Notes: a model not told the origin generated them from the sequence alone. A stretch of 64,000 bases of DNA from Lachnotalea sp041821265 (GCA_041821265.1 JBGUEQ010000011.1:35119-99118); one strand, 5' to 3'. Shown: positions 52,267 through 61,231, numbered from the stretch's first letter. Translations and numbers: made by a program.

Positions 52267-53694
52267 CTATTCACTATATTGAAAAGAAGATGCTTCTGAA
52301 ATTGATTTAGTCTTTTTTCCCACAAAGAGTATAGCCAATACAAACTGCAATACTGCCACAATGGTGATACAAATAAAAGCAACATCAATGCCGGAAGCAT
52401 TTGCTGTAACTGCTGCAGAATCACTTGTGATTTTAGTGACATAGGACATGATTGATACAAAAACGGTAGCGCCAATTGCTCCTGAAATGGTTCGAAGCGA
52501 AGTCAAAATTGCCGTACCATGAGAAGTATACGTGCTGTCAAGTGTACTCATTCCCCAAGTTACCAATGGCATCAACATGCAACTGATTGAAATTAAACGT
52601 GCAATATAAAATAATGTTAAATAAATGACGGAAGTATCTTCTCCGACAAAAGAGATTCCCAAACAACTGATAGCCATAAATCCACTTCCAATTATGGCAA
52701 GTTTTCTAATACCAAACTTATCATAGATTTTACCAGCAAATGGGCTAATGATTGCCATAGTGATAGAACCAGGCATCATGATTAGGCCAGATTTAGTAGC
52801 AGATAGTCCGTGAACAATCTGAATGTATAATGGAAATAGAGTAGATCCTGTAATCATGATGGCGTAAAGAAGCATGCTCATAATAACTGATAATCGGAAT
52901 TCCTTATTTTTAAAAGTACGCAATTCCAAAAAAGGATTTTCTAGGTGAAGCTGACGTATAGTAAAGGCAATTAAGGAAAGGATTCCAATTGTCAACGGTA
53001 AAGCAATGTTAAAGCTTATGAAATCACTGGAACCAAGGTTACCAATTCCCAGTAAAAAACCAGAGAATCCAAAGGTACTCAGCAACATGGAGACAAAATC
53101 AAATTTCTGTTTCTCATTTTCTAATACATTTTTCATTACGATAGATGCAAAGACAAGATTGAAAGCAACAATCACTAAGCAAAACCAGAATATAACATGC
53201 CAATCAAAGTAATCAATTACGATTCCTGTTATTGTTGGTGCAAGGACTGGGGCAGCACCTATTGCAAGCCCATAGATGCCCATAACTGTACCTCTTTGCT
53301 CTTTTGAAAAAATAGTGAGAATAACAACTTGGGTCATTGATGTTAAAATACCACTTCCTAACGCTTGAAGGATTCGACCAACTAAGAGTGTTGGAAATGA
53401 GACTGATGTTGCTGCAAATAATAGTCCTATAAAAAAGAAAATTAGTCCAGTAATAAAAAGTGGTTTGGTTTTAAATCGTTTCATTAAAAAAGCTGTGGCT
53501 GGCACCATGATACCCATGGACAAGGAATAAGCACTAGTTAACCATTGTGCAGTAGCGGCTGATATTTGAAGGTCATTAATAATTGCGGGTAAGGCCGTAG
53601 TAAGGGCAGTTTGTAATACTGCTCCTATGATGGAACTAATCATTAATACGGTAAATATCATGTTTTGGGATTTTTTTGTTAATACATTTTTCAT
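52267..53694 (-). CDS. MFS multidrug exporter, DHA2 (EmrB/QacA-like) family
   Basis: 475-residue proton-driven exporter with 14 predicted helices. Conserved family segments: QWLTSAYSLSMGIMVPATAFLMKRF (motif near helix 2), LVGRILQALGSGILTSMTQV and GIYGLAIGAAPVLAPTITGIV (antiporter motif C). It follows a MarR gene by 24 bases, the usual pair in which the regulator controls the pump. Ribosome site is weak (AGAAAGAAG). A 10-bp inverse repeat TGAATAGGTG / CACCTATTCA spans the region beyond its stop. Confidence 0.93.
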   Translation of the reverse strand: MKNVLTKKSQNMIFTVLMISSIIGAVLQTALTTALPAIINDLQISAATAQWLTSAYSLSMGIMVPATAFLMKRFKTKPLFITGLIFFFIGLLFAATSVSFPTLLVGRILQALGSGILTSMTQVVILTIFSKEQRGTVMGIYGLAIGAAPVLAPTITGIVIDYFDWHVIFWFCLVIVAFNLVFASIVMKNVLENEKQKFDFVSMLLSTFGFSGFLLGIGNLGSSDFISFNIALPLTIGILSLIAFTIRQLHLENPFLELRTFKNKEFRLSVIMSMLLYAIMITGSTLFPLYIQIVHGLSATKSGLIMMPGSITMAIISPFAGKIYDKFGIRKLAIIGSGFMAISCLGISFVGEDTSVIYLTLFYIARLISISCMLMPLVTWGMSTLDSTYTSHGTAILTSLRTISGAIGATVFVSIMSYVTKITSDSAAVTANASGIDVAFICITIVAVLQFVLAILFVGKKTKSISEASSFQYSE

Positions 53695-53718
53695 AAATAT
53701 CTTCTTTCTCGTATCTAA

Positions 53719-54192
53719 TTATTTTGAAAAAATTTCCACTATTTTTTTTTGTAAACGAACATATGTAACAGCATCTTCTATTCCTAGTGCTTCTAAGAAT
53801 TCAATTGCTCGTTTTGTATATGCTTCTTTGTTTTTTGCATGTTGTAATGTACCATCTGGTAAAATCTGCACTATAGTTTGCCTTCCGTTATTAGGATCAG
53901 GATTTCTTTCAATGAACTCTTTTATTTCCAATTGATTTAAAATCATGGCAATTCGTGCGGAACTGATATTCATTACTTGGCTGATTTCTTTTGGTGTGAC
54001 AGGTACTGTGTTCTCAGCAAGATAACTTAATACAAAGGTTGCACCGTTGTTTGGTTCCAAAATTTTATCAATACTATGTAACTTCGTGAGCTGGCGTTTT
54101 ATTAGCGCTAATTCAGCTGCAAGTAGTAAATAATCGGTAGAGTCACCGTTGTAGTTTATATTAGTAGTAAATTCATTATTCAAATATTTCAT
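53719..54192 (-). CDS. MarR-family regulator of the MFS pump
   Basis: 157-residue winged-helix regulator: LAENTVPVTPKEISQVMNISSARIAMILNQLEIKEFIERNPDPNNGRQTIVQI covers the recognition helix and wing. The ATG at 54192 directly abuts AGGAGG, which is too close; the in-frame TTG at 54183 would have 9-base spacing and may be the true start. It is the first gene of the marR-MFS pair and likely represses it until a drug-like ligand binds. Confidence 0.88.
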   Translation of the reverse strand: MKYLNNEFTTNINYNGDSTDYLLLAAELALIKRQLTKLHSIDKILEPNNGATFVLSYLAENTVPVTPKEISQVMNISSARIAMILNQLEIKEFIERNPDPNNGRQTIVQILPDGTLQHAKNKEAYTKRAIEFLEALGIEDAVTYVRLQKKIVEIFSK

Positions 54193-54417
54193 CCTCCTGT
54201 CTTACTTTTGTGTCATTAATGATTATGTCTTATACATTTTGCACATGATCGCTAACACTGTTAGCTATTATATATCTTTTGGGATTTTTTTGCAACTATT
54301 AAATATGTGATTTTACAAAATATTGAGTAATTGCATTGAGTATTTTTAATTAATAGGAAATTGCAGCATAAAATATTATATGGATATTTTTATTTTAAAG
54401 CCTCTTGAGTACTATCA

Positions 54418-54497
54418 ATCGGTTGGTATATTATCACGCCAAAAATGAACAGGTTTCTAATTTAGTACTTTCTTAGCCAATTTATTACTAGATTCTA
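54418..54497 (-). pseudogene. Remnant of a duplicated epimerase gene (C terminus)
   Basis: On the minus strand it reads SNKLAKKVLN, stop, KPVHFWRDNIPTD, matching the end of the intact epimerase at 56460-57320 (SNEKAKKVLNWQPVHFWRDNVPTD). The stop replaces Trp (TGG to TAG). DNA identity is high over about 75 bases. A decayed second copy. Confidence 0.8.
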
Positions 54498-54552
54498 TAA
54501 AAATAAAATGTTCCAAGCAGAAAGCATTAGAATATTTAAATAGGTTTTCTGA

Positions 54553-54744
54553 ACTTACGAACTATTGAATCGTTTTGAGTGCATGACTACAACTAAAGAT
54601 TGCATGGAGGCTTATATTGTTCCTAAATCAAAGTGGGTAATATTTGAGGGGAATTGTCCAGTAGGAATAGCGATTGAAGAGCTGTGGAGGTGGATATATA
54701 GTGAATGGTTGCCTTCGACCAATTACAATCCATGCGGATTGTAA
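54553..54744 (+). pseudogene. Remnant of a GyrI-like/AraC-type effector-binding protein
   Basis: 63 codons without a start reading FECMTTTKDCMEAYIVPKSKW then VIFEGNCPVGIAIEELWRWI and YSEWLPSTNYNPCGL, stop. The pattern vPkskWavFe..Gp...ai..lw..iysEWlPsS.Y is that of GyrI-like small-molecule-binding domains. It stops where the family normally continues with a Gly-Pro-Glu segment. Confidence 0.6.
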
Positions 54745-54780
54745 AGCAATGCACCTCCTCTCTAAGAGATGTGTCTTTAT

Positions 54781-55092
54781 ATGAAAAAAATATACAATAT
54801 TGATTGTTATAGTAGCTATCGTTATCATATTATTGTGTCTATTCATTTTAATAAAAAATGCAGGTAAAAAGGATGAAGAGATGAATGAAGTGTTAAATTT
54901 TTTAGACGCGTTTCAAAGTGTAGAACTAATAGATGGAGAAATATAATCAAATCATACGATCATTTAATAGAAATAACTGGATTAGAAGAGGTTATTTATG
55001 ATAATAAAAAATATATGATTGCAGATTGTGATGACTTTACTAAATCAGATAAATTAAATAAACAACCCCTTATATTAACCGTGAACAGTTGA
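54781..55092 (+). pseudogene. Frameshifted small membrane protein
   Basis: After ATG 54781 the frame breaks at a run of seven A. With one A fewer it reads a membrane helix (YTILIVIVAIVIILLCLFIL) and KNAGKKDEEMNEVLNFLDAF to a stop at about 54945; with a further shift it continues KSYDHLIEITGLEEVIYDN and ends at 55092. At least two frameshifts. No family recognised; an anchored lipoprotein-like protein is possible. Confidence 0.45.
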
Positions 55093-55105
55093 TATAAGGG
55101 GTTTC
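55064..55105. terminator. Bidirectional terminator
   Basis: 16-bp stem AACCCCTTATATTAAC / GTTGATATAAGGGGTT with one G-T pair. Lies 15 bases beyond the stop of the minus-strand dehydrogenase at 55120 and at the end of the plus-strand remnant. The 927-base stretch 54193-55119 otherwise contains only the three remnants listed. Confidence 0.82.
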
Positions 55106-55119
55106 TATGCTATGCTTTC

Positions 55120-56100
55120 TTATAAAGAGATAGGCTTCGAATTCATCATAGATTCGTTAGAAGCTAATGTAAGCGCAAGTGTTTTAAGTGCATCGGAATA
55201 AGATGATTTAATAAATTGACGATCACCAGTTCTAATAGCATCTATAAAAACCTGCGTAGCCTTTAAATAACTTCCTTCAGTAAAGGCAACCTTTTGTATT
55301 GAATCTTTTGTAATATATCTGAATTCTTTACCCCAATCATATTCAATAATTAAGTCATTAAATACAATTCGAAACCCAATGCCTTTAAAATTTTTAATAT
55401 CCTCCAGGTAACAAGCAGTTTCGACTGTGGCAATTACACCTGATTGGAATGAAATCATGGTTGAAGAATAGTCATCAATGTTGTAATCAGGCACATTTTG
55501 AATGATTCCATTTCCACTCATACCAAATACAGTATTTGCTTCACCAAAGAAATATCGTAGCAAATCAAATAAGTGAGTACTTTGTTCCACAATTTGCCCA
55601 CCTGATTGTTCTTTTCTTTTCCACCAAGGAGCTCCAGGCATTCCTCCAATCCATCTTGCAGTAACCAATCCAACTTGTTTATTTGGTATTAGACTTTTGA
55701 TTTTTTCAATTTCTTGCGTATATCTTTCTTGATAACCCACACATGATATTACACCTGATTGATTAATTGCAGACTCAATTGTTCGTGCTCGTTCCATTGA
55801 AAGTTCTATAGGTTTTTCAACATACATATGAATTCCCTTTTGAGCTGCAAGAATCTCAACATCATCATGACCATAGGGAGGGATACAAATAAATACAGCA
55901 TCTAGTTTTTCCCGTTCATACATTTCACGATGACTCGAATAAAGGCGAGCATCGGGTATCTTTTTACCCATTTCATTTAATTTTAATTCGTTGGAACTAG
56001 CCAATGCGGCAACTTCTACCTCATTTATTTTAAGAAGTTGATCTAAATGAAAATTTCCAAACCATCCGCAACCAATGATACCTATTTTAACGATGCCCAT
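55120..56100 (-). CDS. Gfo/Idh/MocA-family NAD(P)-dependent dehydrogenase
   Basis: 326-residue oxidoreductase. The Rossmann part starts VKIGIIGCGWFGNFHLDQL, and YVEKPIELSMERA holds the EKP motif; the C-terminal alpha/beta part (about 125-326) is typical, with GGMPGAPWWKRKEQSGGQIVEQSTHLFDLLRYF including the likely catalytic His. Enzymes of this family oxidise or reduce sugars and inositols. GGAGGT is 7 bases before the ATG. With the AraC-controlled cluster next to it, a role in breakdown of the same sugar or sugar acid is likely. Confidence 0.9.
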   Translation of the reverse strand: MGIVKIGIIGCGWFGNFHLDQLLKINEVEVAALASSNELKLNEMGKKIPDARLYSSHREMYEREKLDAVFICIPPYGHDDVEILAAQKGIHMYVEKPIELSMERARTIESAINQSGVISCVGYQERYTQEIEKIKSLIPNKQVGLVTARWIGGMPGAPWWKRKEQSGGQIVEQSTHLFDLLRYFFGEANTVFGMSGNGIIQNVPDYNIDDYSSTMISFQSGVIATVETACYLEDIKNFKGIGFRIVFNDLIIEYDWGKEFRYITKDSIQKVAFTEGSYLKATQVFIDAIRTGDRQFIKSSYSDALKTLALTLASNESMMNSKPISL

Positions 56101-56189
56101 AAAATTACCTCCGTATATTATTTAAAACAAAAATTATATATCGATTATAACACATGAAAATACAATTTTTAAGCCATAACTTGACAAGA

Positions 56190-56273
56190 AAGTGTCTGCG
56201 TGCAGACACTTTTGCGCCCACGCGGGTTGCGTAGCAACGCACTTTTTATTTAATAAAAATAGAGCAAAGCTCT
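56190..56273. repeat. Cluster of three short hairpins
   Basis: AAGTGTCTGCGTGCAGACACTT (two 10-base arms around GT), then GTTGCGTAGCAAC, then AGAGCAAAGCTCT, within 84 bases. GCAGACACTTTT also occurs upstream of pduL near 5180, suggesting a dispersed repeat. The 359 bases 56101-56459 hold no gene, only this cluster and the terminator at 56366. Confidence 0.5.
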
Positions 56274-56365
56274 TAATAAAGGGGAGTATTAAAAAGATAA
56301 CTAGAGATAGTCAAAAACAGAAAACAATTATTTACAGGTATATCGAATACTAGTTTATAAAAAAC

Positions 56366-56409
56366 ATCCATATCCAAAAGGCAACATGATTGCTCTCTTG
56401 GATATGGAT
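56366..56409 (-). terminator. Terminator of the epimerase gene (minus strand)
   Basis: Perfect 12-bp stem ATCCATATCCAA / TTGGATATGGAT with a 20-base loop; on the minus strand GTTTTTT follows. Confidence 0.85.
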
Positions 56410-56459
56410 AGATGTTGTCACCATCATTACAATGTGTGTTATTTTAATGGAATTTAAGC

Positions 56460-57320
56460 CTATCGATCAGTTGGTACATTATCACGCCAGAAATGAACAG
56501 GTTGCCAATTTAGTACTTTCTTAGCTTTTTCATTACTGAGTAATGTATGGTAATTATCAAGAGGTACACGGATATCCTTAACTTCAGGAAATTCAGCTTG
56601 CATAAGATCACTGCTTTTTATATCCATGCTTGTGTCATTGGCAGCAAGATTAAGCGCAACATAGCCCAAACCATCTGCTTCAATTGACAATCTACATGCC
56701 TCAGCGATATCTCGAGCATCAATATAACTCCAAAGAATACCACGGCGAGTCGTTGGGCTGTGTATGAAACTAGGAAAATTTTTATACATTTCATTTGTAA
56801 TAACGTTACCAATACGTAAAGAGACTACCTGCATACCACAGCGGCGGTTGATCATTTGAGCTGTATTTTCTGCAACAATTTTGGATAATCCATAGCAGTC
56901 TTCTGGTAATTGTGGATGATCTTCATCGATTGGAACATATTGGGGTTCTAGATTTTGTTTGGAAAAAACGACGCCATAAGAGGATTCGCTGGATGCAATT
57001 ACTGCTTTTTTTATGCCTAGTCCAGCTGCTGCTTCAAGAATATTGTAGGTGGACATTACATTGTTTTGAAAGGTCACTTCATTTGGATGTGAGTATGCTA
57101 CTGGAATTGCGGCAAGATGAATAACTGCATCCGCACCGGCAAGTACACCATAACATTCTCCAAGATTCATAAGGTCAACGGTTACAAATCTCGCTAAGCT
57201 TTTTTGAGGTTTGTGTATATCTACACCAACGACATCATATCCACACTCCACTAAATGTTCTACCACATAAGGACCAAGTAGTCCGTTAACGCCTGTTACT
57301 ACTATCTTTTTCATACACAT
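56460..57320 (-). CDS. NAD-dependent epimerase/dehydratase family protein
   Basis: 286-residue short-chain dehydrogenase of the extended type. VVTGVNGLLGPYVVEHL is the glycine motif, IHLAAIPVAYSHP the substrate loop, and the catalytic set is Ser in ASSESSYG with YGLSK (Tyr and Lys). Size and pattern recall uronate dehydrogenases and UDP-sugar epimerases. Met at 57320 is 4 bases and Met at 57314 is 10 bases from AAGGAG; the second gives the family-like start MKKIVVTG. Beside the sugar-acid style cluster, oxidation of a sugar is plausible. A decayed copy of its 3' end lies at 54418. Confidence 0.9.
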   Translation of the reverse strand: MCMKKIVVTGVNGLLGPYVVEHLVECGYDVVGVDIHKPQKSLARFVTVDLMNLGECYGVLAGADAVIHLAAIPVAYSHPNEVTFQNNVMSTYNILEAAAGLGIKKAVIASSESSYGVVFSKQNLEPQYVPIDEDHPQLPEDCYGLSKIVAENTAQMINRRCGMQVVSLRIGNVITNEMYKNFPSFIHSPTTRRGILWSYIDARDIAEACRLSIEADGLGYVALNLAANDTSMDIKSSDLMQAEFPEVKDIRVPLDNYHTLLSNEKAKKVLNWQPVHFWRDNVPTDR

Positions 57321-57346
57321 TACACTCCTTTTTATTTTTTATAAAA

Positions 57347-57386
57347 AATTTTAATTATTGTGTAAATACACGTAATAATTAAAATT
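57347..57386. promoter_or_regulatory. Long AT-rich hairpin in the epimerase leader
   Basis: AATTTTAATTATTGTGT (57347-57363) pairs with ACAC plus AATAATTAAAATT (57368-57386), a 17-bp stem with a 2-base bulge. It lies 27 bases upstream of the epimerase start. Could be a terminator for AraC read-through or a regulatory site. The 498 bases 57321-57818 hold no gene; GATAGTATT (57593) and AATACTATC (57619) form another inverse repeat. Confidence 0.45.
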
Positions 57387-57818
57387 AAAAAATTACTTCG
57401 AACTTTGCTAGAAAAGTTTTTTGTTTAAAAGTTACAATTTGTGTATAGTAAGTTTATTACTATGCATGTTCTGTGATTTCATTAATGTTATATTTGCTAT
57501 GCGCCAAAATCTACATACAAAACACTAACGAAATAAAAAAAATAAAAAATTGTGATAATTCAATTCTTATTTCTTGAATAATTAACATATTTGATAGTAT
57601 TATTGAGGTTATTATTTAAATACTATCACATTTATATTGTAAACCCTAATGTTAACACTAGGTCAATAGTAAAATTGAATATATTGAAATATAATCCAAA
57701 ACATATTAGGGCATAAGAATAAATATAAATTATTTATATTATTTACTCTTATTATTAAAGAATCTAAGGTAGAGAATAATAAGCAGATAATCAAATTCCC
57801 CAAAGGGCCTCTTACGGC

Positions 57819-58844
57819 TCAGTATATACTAGGGGTATTAAAAAATATCGAATTGGTTAAAGTATCGTTTCTTGAAAAGGTACTGTTAAAAAGTTGATTA
57901 CTTGTTTTCTCGGCTTTTGAAGATAAGCGATATCGTTTGCGGTAATTTTGTGGTGTACAGGCCATGATTTTTTTAAATACAGAGCTAAAATAATTACTCG
58001 ATGAAAAACCAAGAAGATAAGCCAAGTCCGTAATGCTAATATTGGTTTCTATTAACTGTGTTTTCGCATATTCTAACTTCTGCAATGTTATGTATTCGGC
58101 GGGTGTTATTCCAACTTCTTCCTTGAATTTAACCTTAAATCTTGAAAGAGAATAACCAGATTCTTTAGCCAAATCAATAAGCTGTAGGCTTTCTTGAATA
58201 TTATTATTTAAAAAAACAATAGACTTTTTAATACGTTCATCAATATGGTAAATTTGTTTATCTTGAACTGGTGATAAAAATTGAAGGTTAAATAAAAAAC
58301 AGGTTAAAAATTGCACACCAATCATAGTAGAGTGAGGTTCCATTTTACCAAAGAAATTAAAAGCACTTCGTAGAAAATTTAAATGTGTGGTACCCAAACA
58401 AATATGTCGGTCTTCTAACTTCATGAGTTGATTATAAAGTTCATAACTATATTCTTTGTTCAATCCAAACATATGAAAAGGATCACTTATTATAATTTGA
58501 AATGCATAAAATTCACAAGGTGTTAGAGGTTCATTCCCGTTGCTATGCAGTTCAGAGGGAAAGGTTAAGAAAGCTTGATTACCAGTACAAATATATTTTG
58601 TTATTTTGCCATCTTTTTCGATTTGTGTATAACGTTTTCCTTTTATCATACAATGGACTTCAATAATATCGGAATGATAATGCATGGGAGATGGAACAGA
58701 GGATGTAGTGAAGGTCCAGTAAGAAAAGTTGCCAAGCCCTGGAACTTGATGTTTATCTTTTGTAATTACTTTCTTGTTATTTGTCCAGCAATATTCATCA
58801 AAAATTTCATACATTTCATACATTTTTTCATACGTTTCATACAT
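57819..58844 (-). CDS. AraC-family transcriptional regulator
   Basis: 341-residue regulator with an N-terminal cupin-like sensing domain (about 40-165; SPMHYHSDIIEVHCMIKG) and a C-terminal AraC double helix-turn-helix (about 220-325): SLQLIDLAKESGYSLSRFKVKFKEEVGITPAEY and ISITDLAYLLGFSSSNYFSSVFKKIMACTPQNYRKR. The N terminus is a short internal repeat (MYETYEKMYEMYEIFDEY). GGAGG lies 8 bases before the ATG. It is divergent from the lyase/TRAP operon and very likely activates it in response to the imported compound. Confidence 0.92.
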   Translation of the reverse strand: MYETYEKMYEMYEIFDEYCWTNNKKVITKDKHQVPGLGNFSYWTFTTSSVPSPMHYHSDIIEVHCMIKGKRYTQIEKDGKITKYICTGNQAFLTFPSELHSNGNEPLTPCEFYAFQIIISDPFHMFGLNKEYSYELYNQLMKLEDRHICLGTTHLNFLRSAFNFFGKMEPHSTMIGVQFLTCFLFNLQFLSPVQDKQIYHIDERIKKSIVFLNNNIQESLQLIDLAKESGYSLSRFKVKFKEEVGITPAEYITLQKLEYAKTQLIETNISITDLAYLLGFSSSNYFSSVFKKIMACTPQNYRKRYRLSSKAEKTSNQLFNSTFSRNDTLTNSIFFNTPSIY

Positions 58845-58963
58845 TTTAAAATACCTCCAAATAATATTATTTCATACTTTTTGAATAAATGAAAGAGATA
58901 TATGTTCAAAAGTATAAAATAGTATTGAAAACGATTTTGAATGTGCAATGATAAGTTTCAGTT

Positions 58964-59006
58964 TATAATACAAATATACAAAACAGATAACTGGTCATGA
59001 ACCAGT
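58964..59006 (+). promoter_or_regulatory. Promoter region of the lyase-TRAP operon
   Basis: TATAAT (58964-58969) is a perfect -10 without a clear -35, as expected for an AraC-activated promoter. ACTGGTCATGAACCAGT (58990-59006) is an inverse repeat of 6 bases around CATGA just downstream. Confidence 0.5.
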
Positions 59007-59023
59007 ATATAAAGGAGATAAAA

Positions 59024-59941
59024 ATGAAAATAGCTGATGGTGTTTGGCCAGTTATGATAACTCCATTTACAGACGATAATAAAATAGATTACAATGGGGT
59101 TTTACAAATAATTGAGTGGTATGAAAAAATGGGGGTAACAGGAATATTCGCGGTTTGTCAGTCAAGTGAAATGTTTGAACTTGATGCAAAAGAGCGGTAT
59201 GAATTAGGTAAATTTGTAATTGATCATACACCAAAACATATTGGGGTTGTGGTATCTGGTCATGTAGCAGAAAATGTTGAAGATCAGATTCGAGAAGCAC
59301 AAAAAATGATAGATGCAGGAGCTCAGTCCTATGTGTTCATTTCAAATCAATTTGCAAGAGAAAATGAAAATGAAGATGTAGCAAAGAAAAGCATGGAATA
59401 TCTTATTAATAGAATTGACGCTGAGAGTTTTGGTATTTATGAATGTCCATCACCATATAAAAGACTTCTTTCACCAGAATTGTTAAGATGGTGTGCCAAC
59501 ACAGGTAAATTTTCCTTTTTAAAAGATACCTGTTGTGATTTAAAACAGTTACAAGAAAAATGTGATGCTGTTAAAGGTACAGATTTGAAAATATTCAATG
59601 CAAATGCTGCAACATTATTAGAAAGCTTAAAAATGGGATGTTCTGGTTATTCAGGTGTTATGGCAAATTTCCATCCTGATCTTTATGAATGGTTAGTAAA
59701 AAATTATAAAACTGAACCTGAAAAAGCGCAGAAAATGATGAATTTCTTAGGTGCTACTTCATTGGTAGAATGTCAGATATATCCCGTGAATAGCAAATAC
59801 CATATGCAGTTAGAAGGTATACATATTACAACGAAGAGTAGAAAACAAAATGATTCACTTTTAACAGGAAGTAAAAAATTGGAGATAAGTCAGTTTCATG
59901 AAATTACAGAAACATTTCGAGAAAATTTTCTTAGAAAATAA
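59024..59941 (+). CDS. Dihydrodipicolinate synthase/N-acetylneuraminate lyase family protein
   Basis: 305-residue TIM-barrel aldolase of the DapA/NanA superfamily. The Schiff-base Lys167 is in FLKDTCCD and the catalytic Tyr139 in GIYECPSPYKR. The loop that is GTTGE in DapA reads CQSSEMF here, so it is not a true DapA; members near TRAP transporters and sugar dehydrogenases usually act on 2-keto-3-deoxy sugar acids or sialic acids. ATG 59024 has AAAGGAG upstream. It is the first gene of the operon with the TRAP transporter. Confidence 0.88.
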   Translation: MKIADGVWPVMITPFTDDNKIDYNGVLQIIEWYEKMGVTGIFAVCQSSEMFELDAKERYELGKFVIDHTPKHIGVVVSGHVAENVEDQIREAQKMIDAGAQSYVFISNQFARENENEDVAKKSMEYLINRIDAESFGIYECPSPYKRLLSPELLRWCANTGKFSFLKDTCCDLKQLQEKCDAVKGTDLKIFNANAATLLESLKMGCSGYSGVMANFHPDLYEWLVKNYKTEPEKAQKMMNFLGATSLVECQIYPVNSKYHMQLEGIHITTKSRKQNDSLLTGSKKLEISQFHEITETFRENFLRK

Positions 59942-60017
59942 GGCTAGTTGAATGGAAATATTTAGTGTTAATTTGAAACTTATTGATTGTACTTTTAGTG
60001 TAATTGGAGGATGTAAT

Positions 60018-61145
60018 ATGAAAAAGAAATTTTTTACAACATTATTAAGTATGTCTATGGTAGCAACTCTGTTGCTAGGGTGTGGGAGCAATAAAGAGAC
60101 AGCATCGACAGATGTAGTACAAGAAAATTCAACAAATACAACTACCGCAAGTACAGATATAAACAGTACGGATGCTACTAGTGCTGATACAACTAGCACC
60201 GATACATTATCGGATACTCCAGTGGAATTAATATTTACCTCCGTATCGGTAACTGGTGATTCACACACGACAGCCATGACAGCTTTTGCTGATAAGGTAA
60301 AAGAATTATCTGGAGGATCTGTAACTTGTAAAGTATACTCGGATGGATCATTATTTTCCTCAGAGAATGAATTTGATGCTTTGTTAAGTGGAGATGCAGA
60401 TATTGCATATATTTCATTTCCTACGTTGGCTACACAGTCAGGACTTGAATGGTGTTCCATGTTTGCTTCGGGATATTTTTGGAATTCATATGATCATATG
60501 ACCACTGTATTAAATGGAGATATTGGAATTAATGATATTCGAACTGCAATAGAGGAAAACGTTAATTGTATTCCACTTTCTAGTTTTTATCTTGGTAGTC
60601 GTGTTGTTAATACAAGAGATAAAGAAATTAATTCTTATGATGATATGAGCGGATTATTGTTAAGAATGCCAAATTCTGAAACATGGTTAAATTTAGGAGA
60701 AGCGTTGAATGCCAATCCAACCCCTTTGTCATTTTCAGAATTATATACCGCATTACAAACGGGAGCAGTAGATGGTCAGGAAAATCCTTTGCCTACAGAT
60801 GTAAGTGCCAAATTCTATGAGGTAACAAAATATATTGCAATTACAAATCACGTAATTGATTCTATCATGCCATGTATAAACAAGGATACTTTTAATGGTA
60901 TGACAAAATCTCAGCAAAAAGCGGTAATAGATGCTATGGAATATGCACGTCAGGATAATGACACTGCTAGAATTGCAGAAGAGACAAAAGATATTGAAAC
61001 ACTAAAAGCAGCAGGTATGACAATTACATATCCTGACTTGACTGAGTTCAAAGAAAAAGTTCAGGCTTATTATACAGCTCATCCGGAACAAACCGAAACT
61101 TGGAATATGGACCTTTACAATAAAATTCAAGAAGCTTCAAAATAA
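60018..61145 (+). CDS. dctP: TRAP transporter solute receptor (DctP family), lipoprotein
   Basis: 375-residue receptor: signal peptide with lipobox LLGC (Cys22), Ser/Thr/Asp linker (about 25-75), then the DctP fold. The conserved LLLRMPNSETWLNLGEALNANPTPLSFSELYTALQTGAVDGQENP contains the Arg that binds the carboxylate of ligands and the hallmark GQENP. So the substrate should be an organic or sugar acid. ATG 60018 has TTGGAGG upstream; the frame opens at 59952. A hairpin separates it from the permease genes. Confidence 0.93.
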   Translation: MKKKFFTTLLSMSMVATLLLGCGSNKETASTDVVQENSTNTTTASTDINSTDATSADTTSTDTLSDTPVELIFTSVSVTGDSHTTAMTAFADKVKELSGGSVTCKVYSDGSLFSSENEFDALLSGDADIAYISFPTLATQSGLEWCSMFASGYFWNSYDHMTTVLNGDIGINDIRTAIEENVNCIPLSSFYLGSRVVNTRDKEINSYDDMSGLLLRMPNSETWLNLGEALNANPTPLSFSELYTALQTGAVDGQENPLPTDVSAKFYEVTKYIAITNHVIDSIMPCINKDTFNGMTKSQQKAVIDAMEYARQDNDTARIAEETKDIETLKAAGMTITYPDLTEFKEKVQAYYTAHPEQTETWNMDLYNKIQEASK

Positions 61146-61170
61146 TAAAACATAATTTAAGTTGGCTTAG

Positions 61171-61216
61171 AAATGAACGGATATGAACCGGTTAAGTGGT
61201 TTACATTCGTTCATTT
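61171..61216 (+). other. Intercistronic hairpin between dctP and dctQ
   Basis: AAATGAACG (61171-61179) and CGTTCATTT (61208-61216) pair perfectly, with AACCGGTT inside. Same position as the hairpin after pstS: after a receptor gene, before permeases. Confidence 0.55.
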
Positions 61217-61231
61217 AGGAAGGAGTAAATC

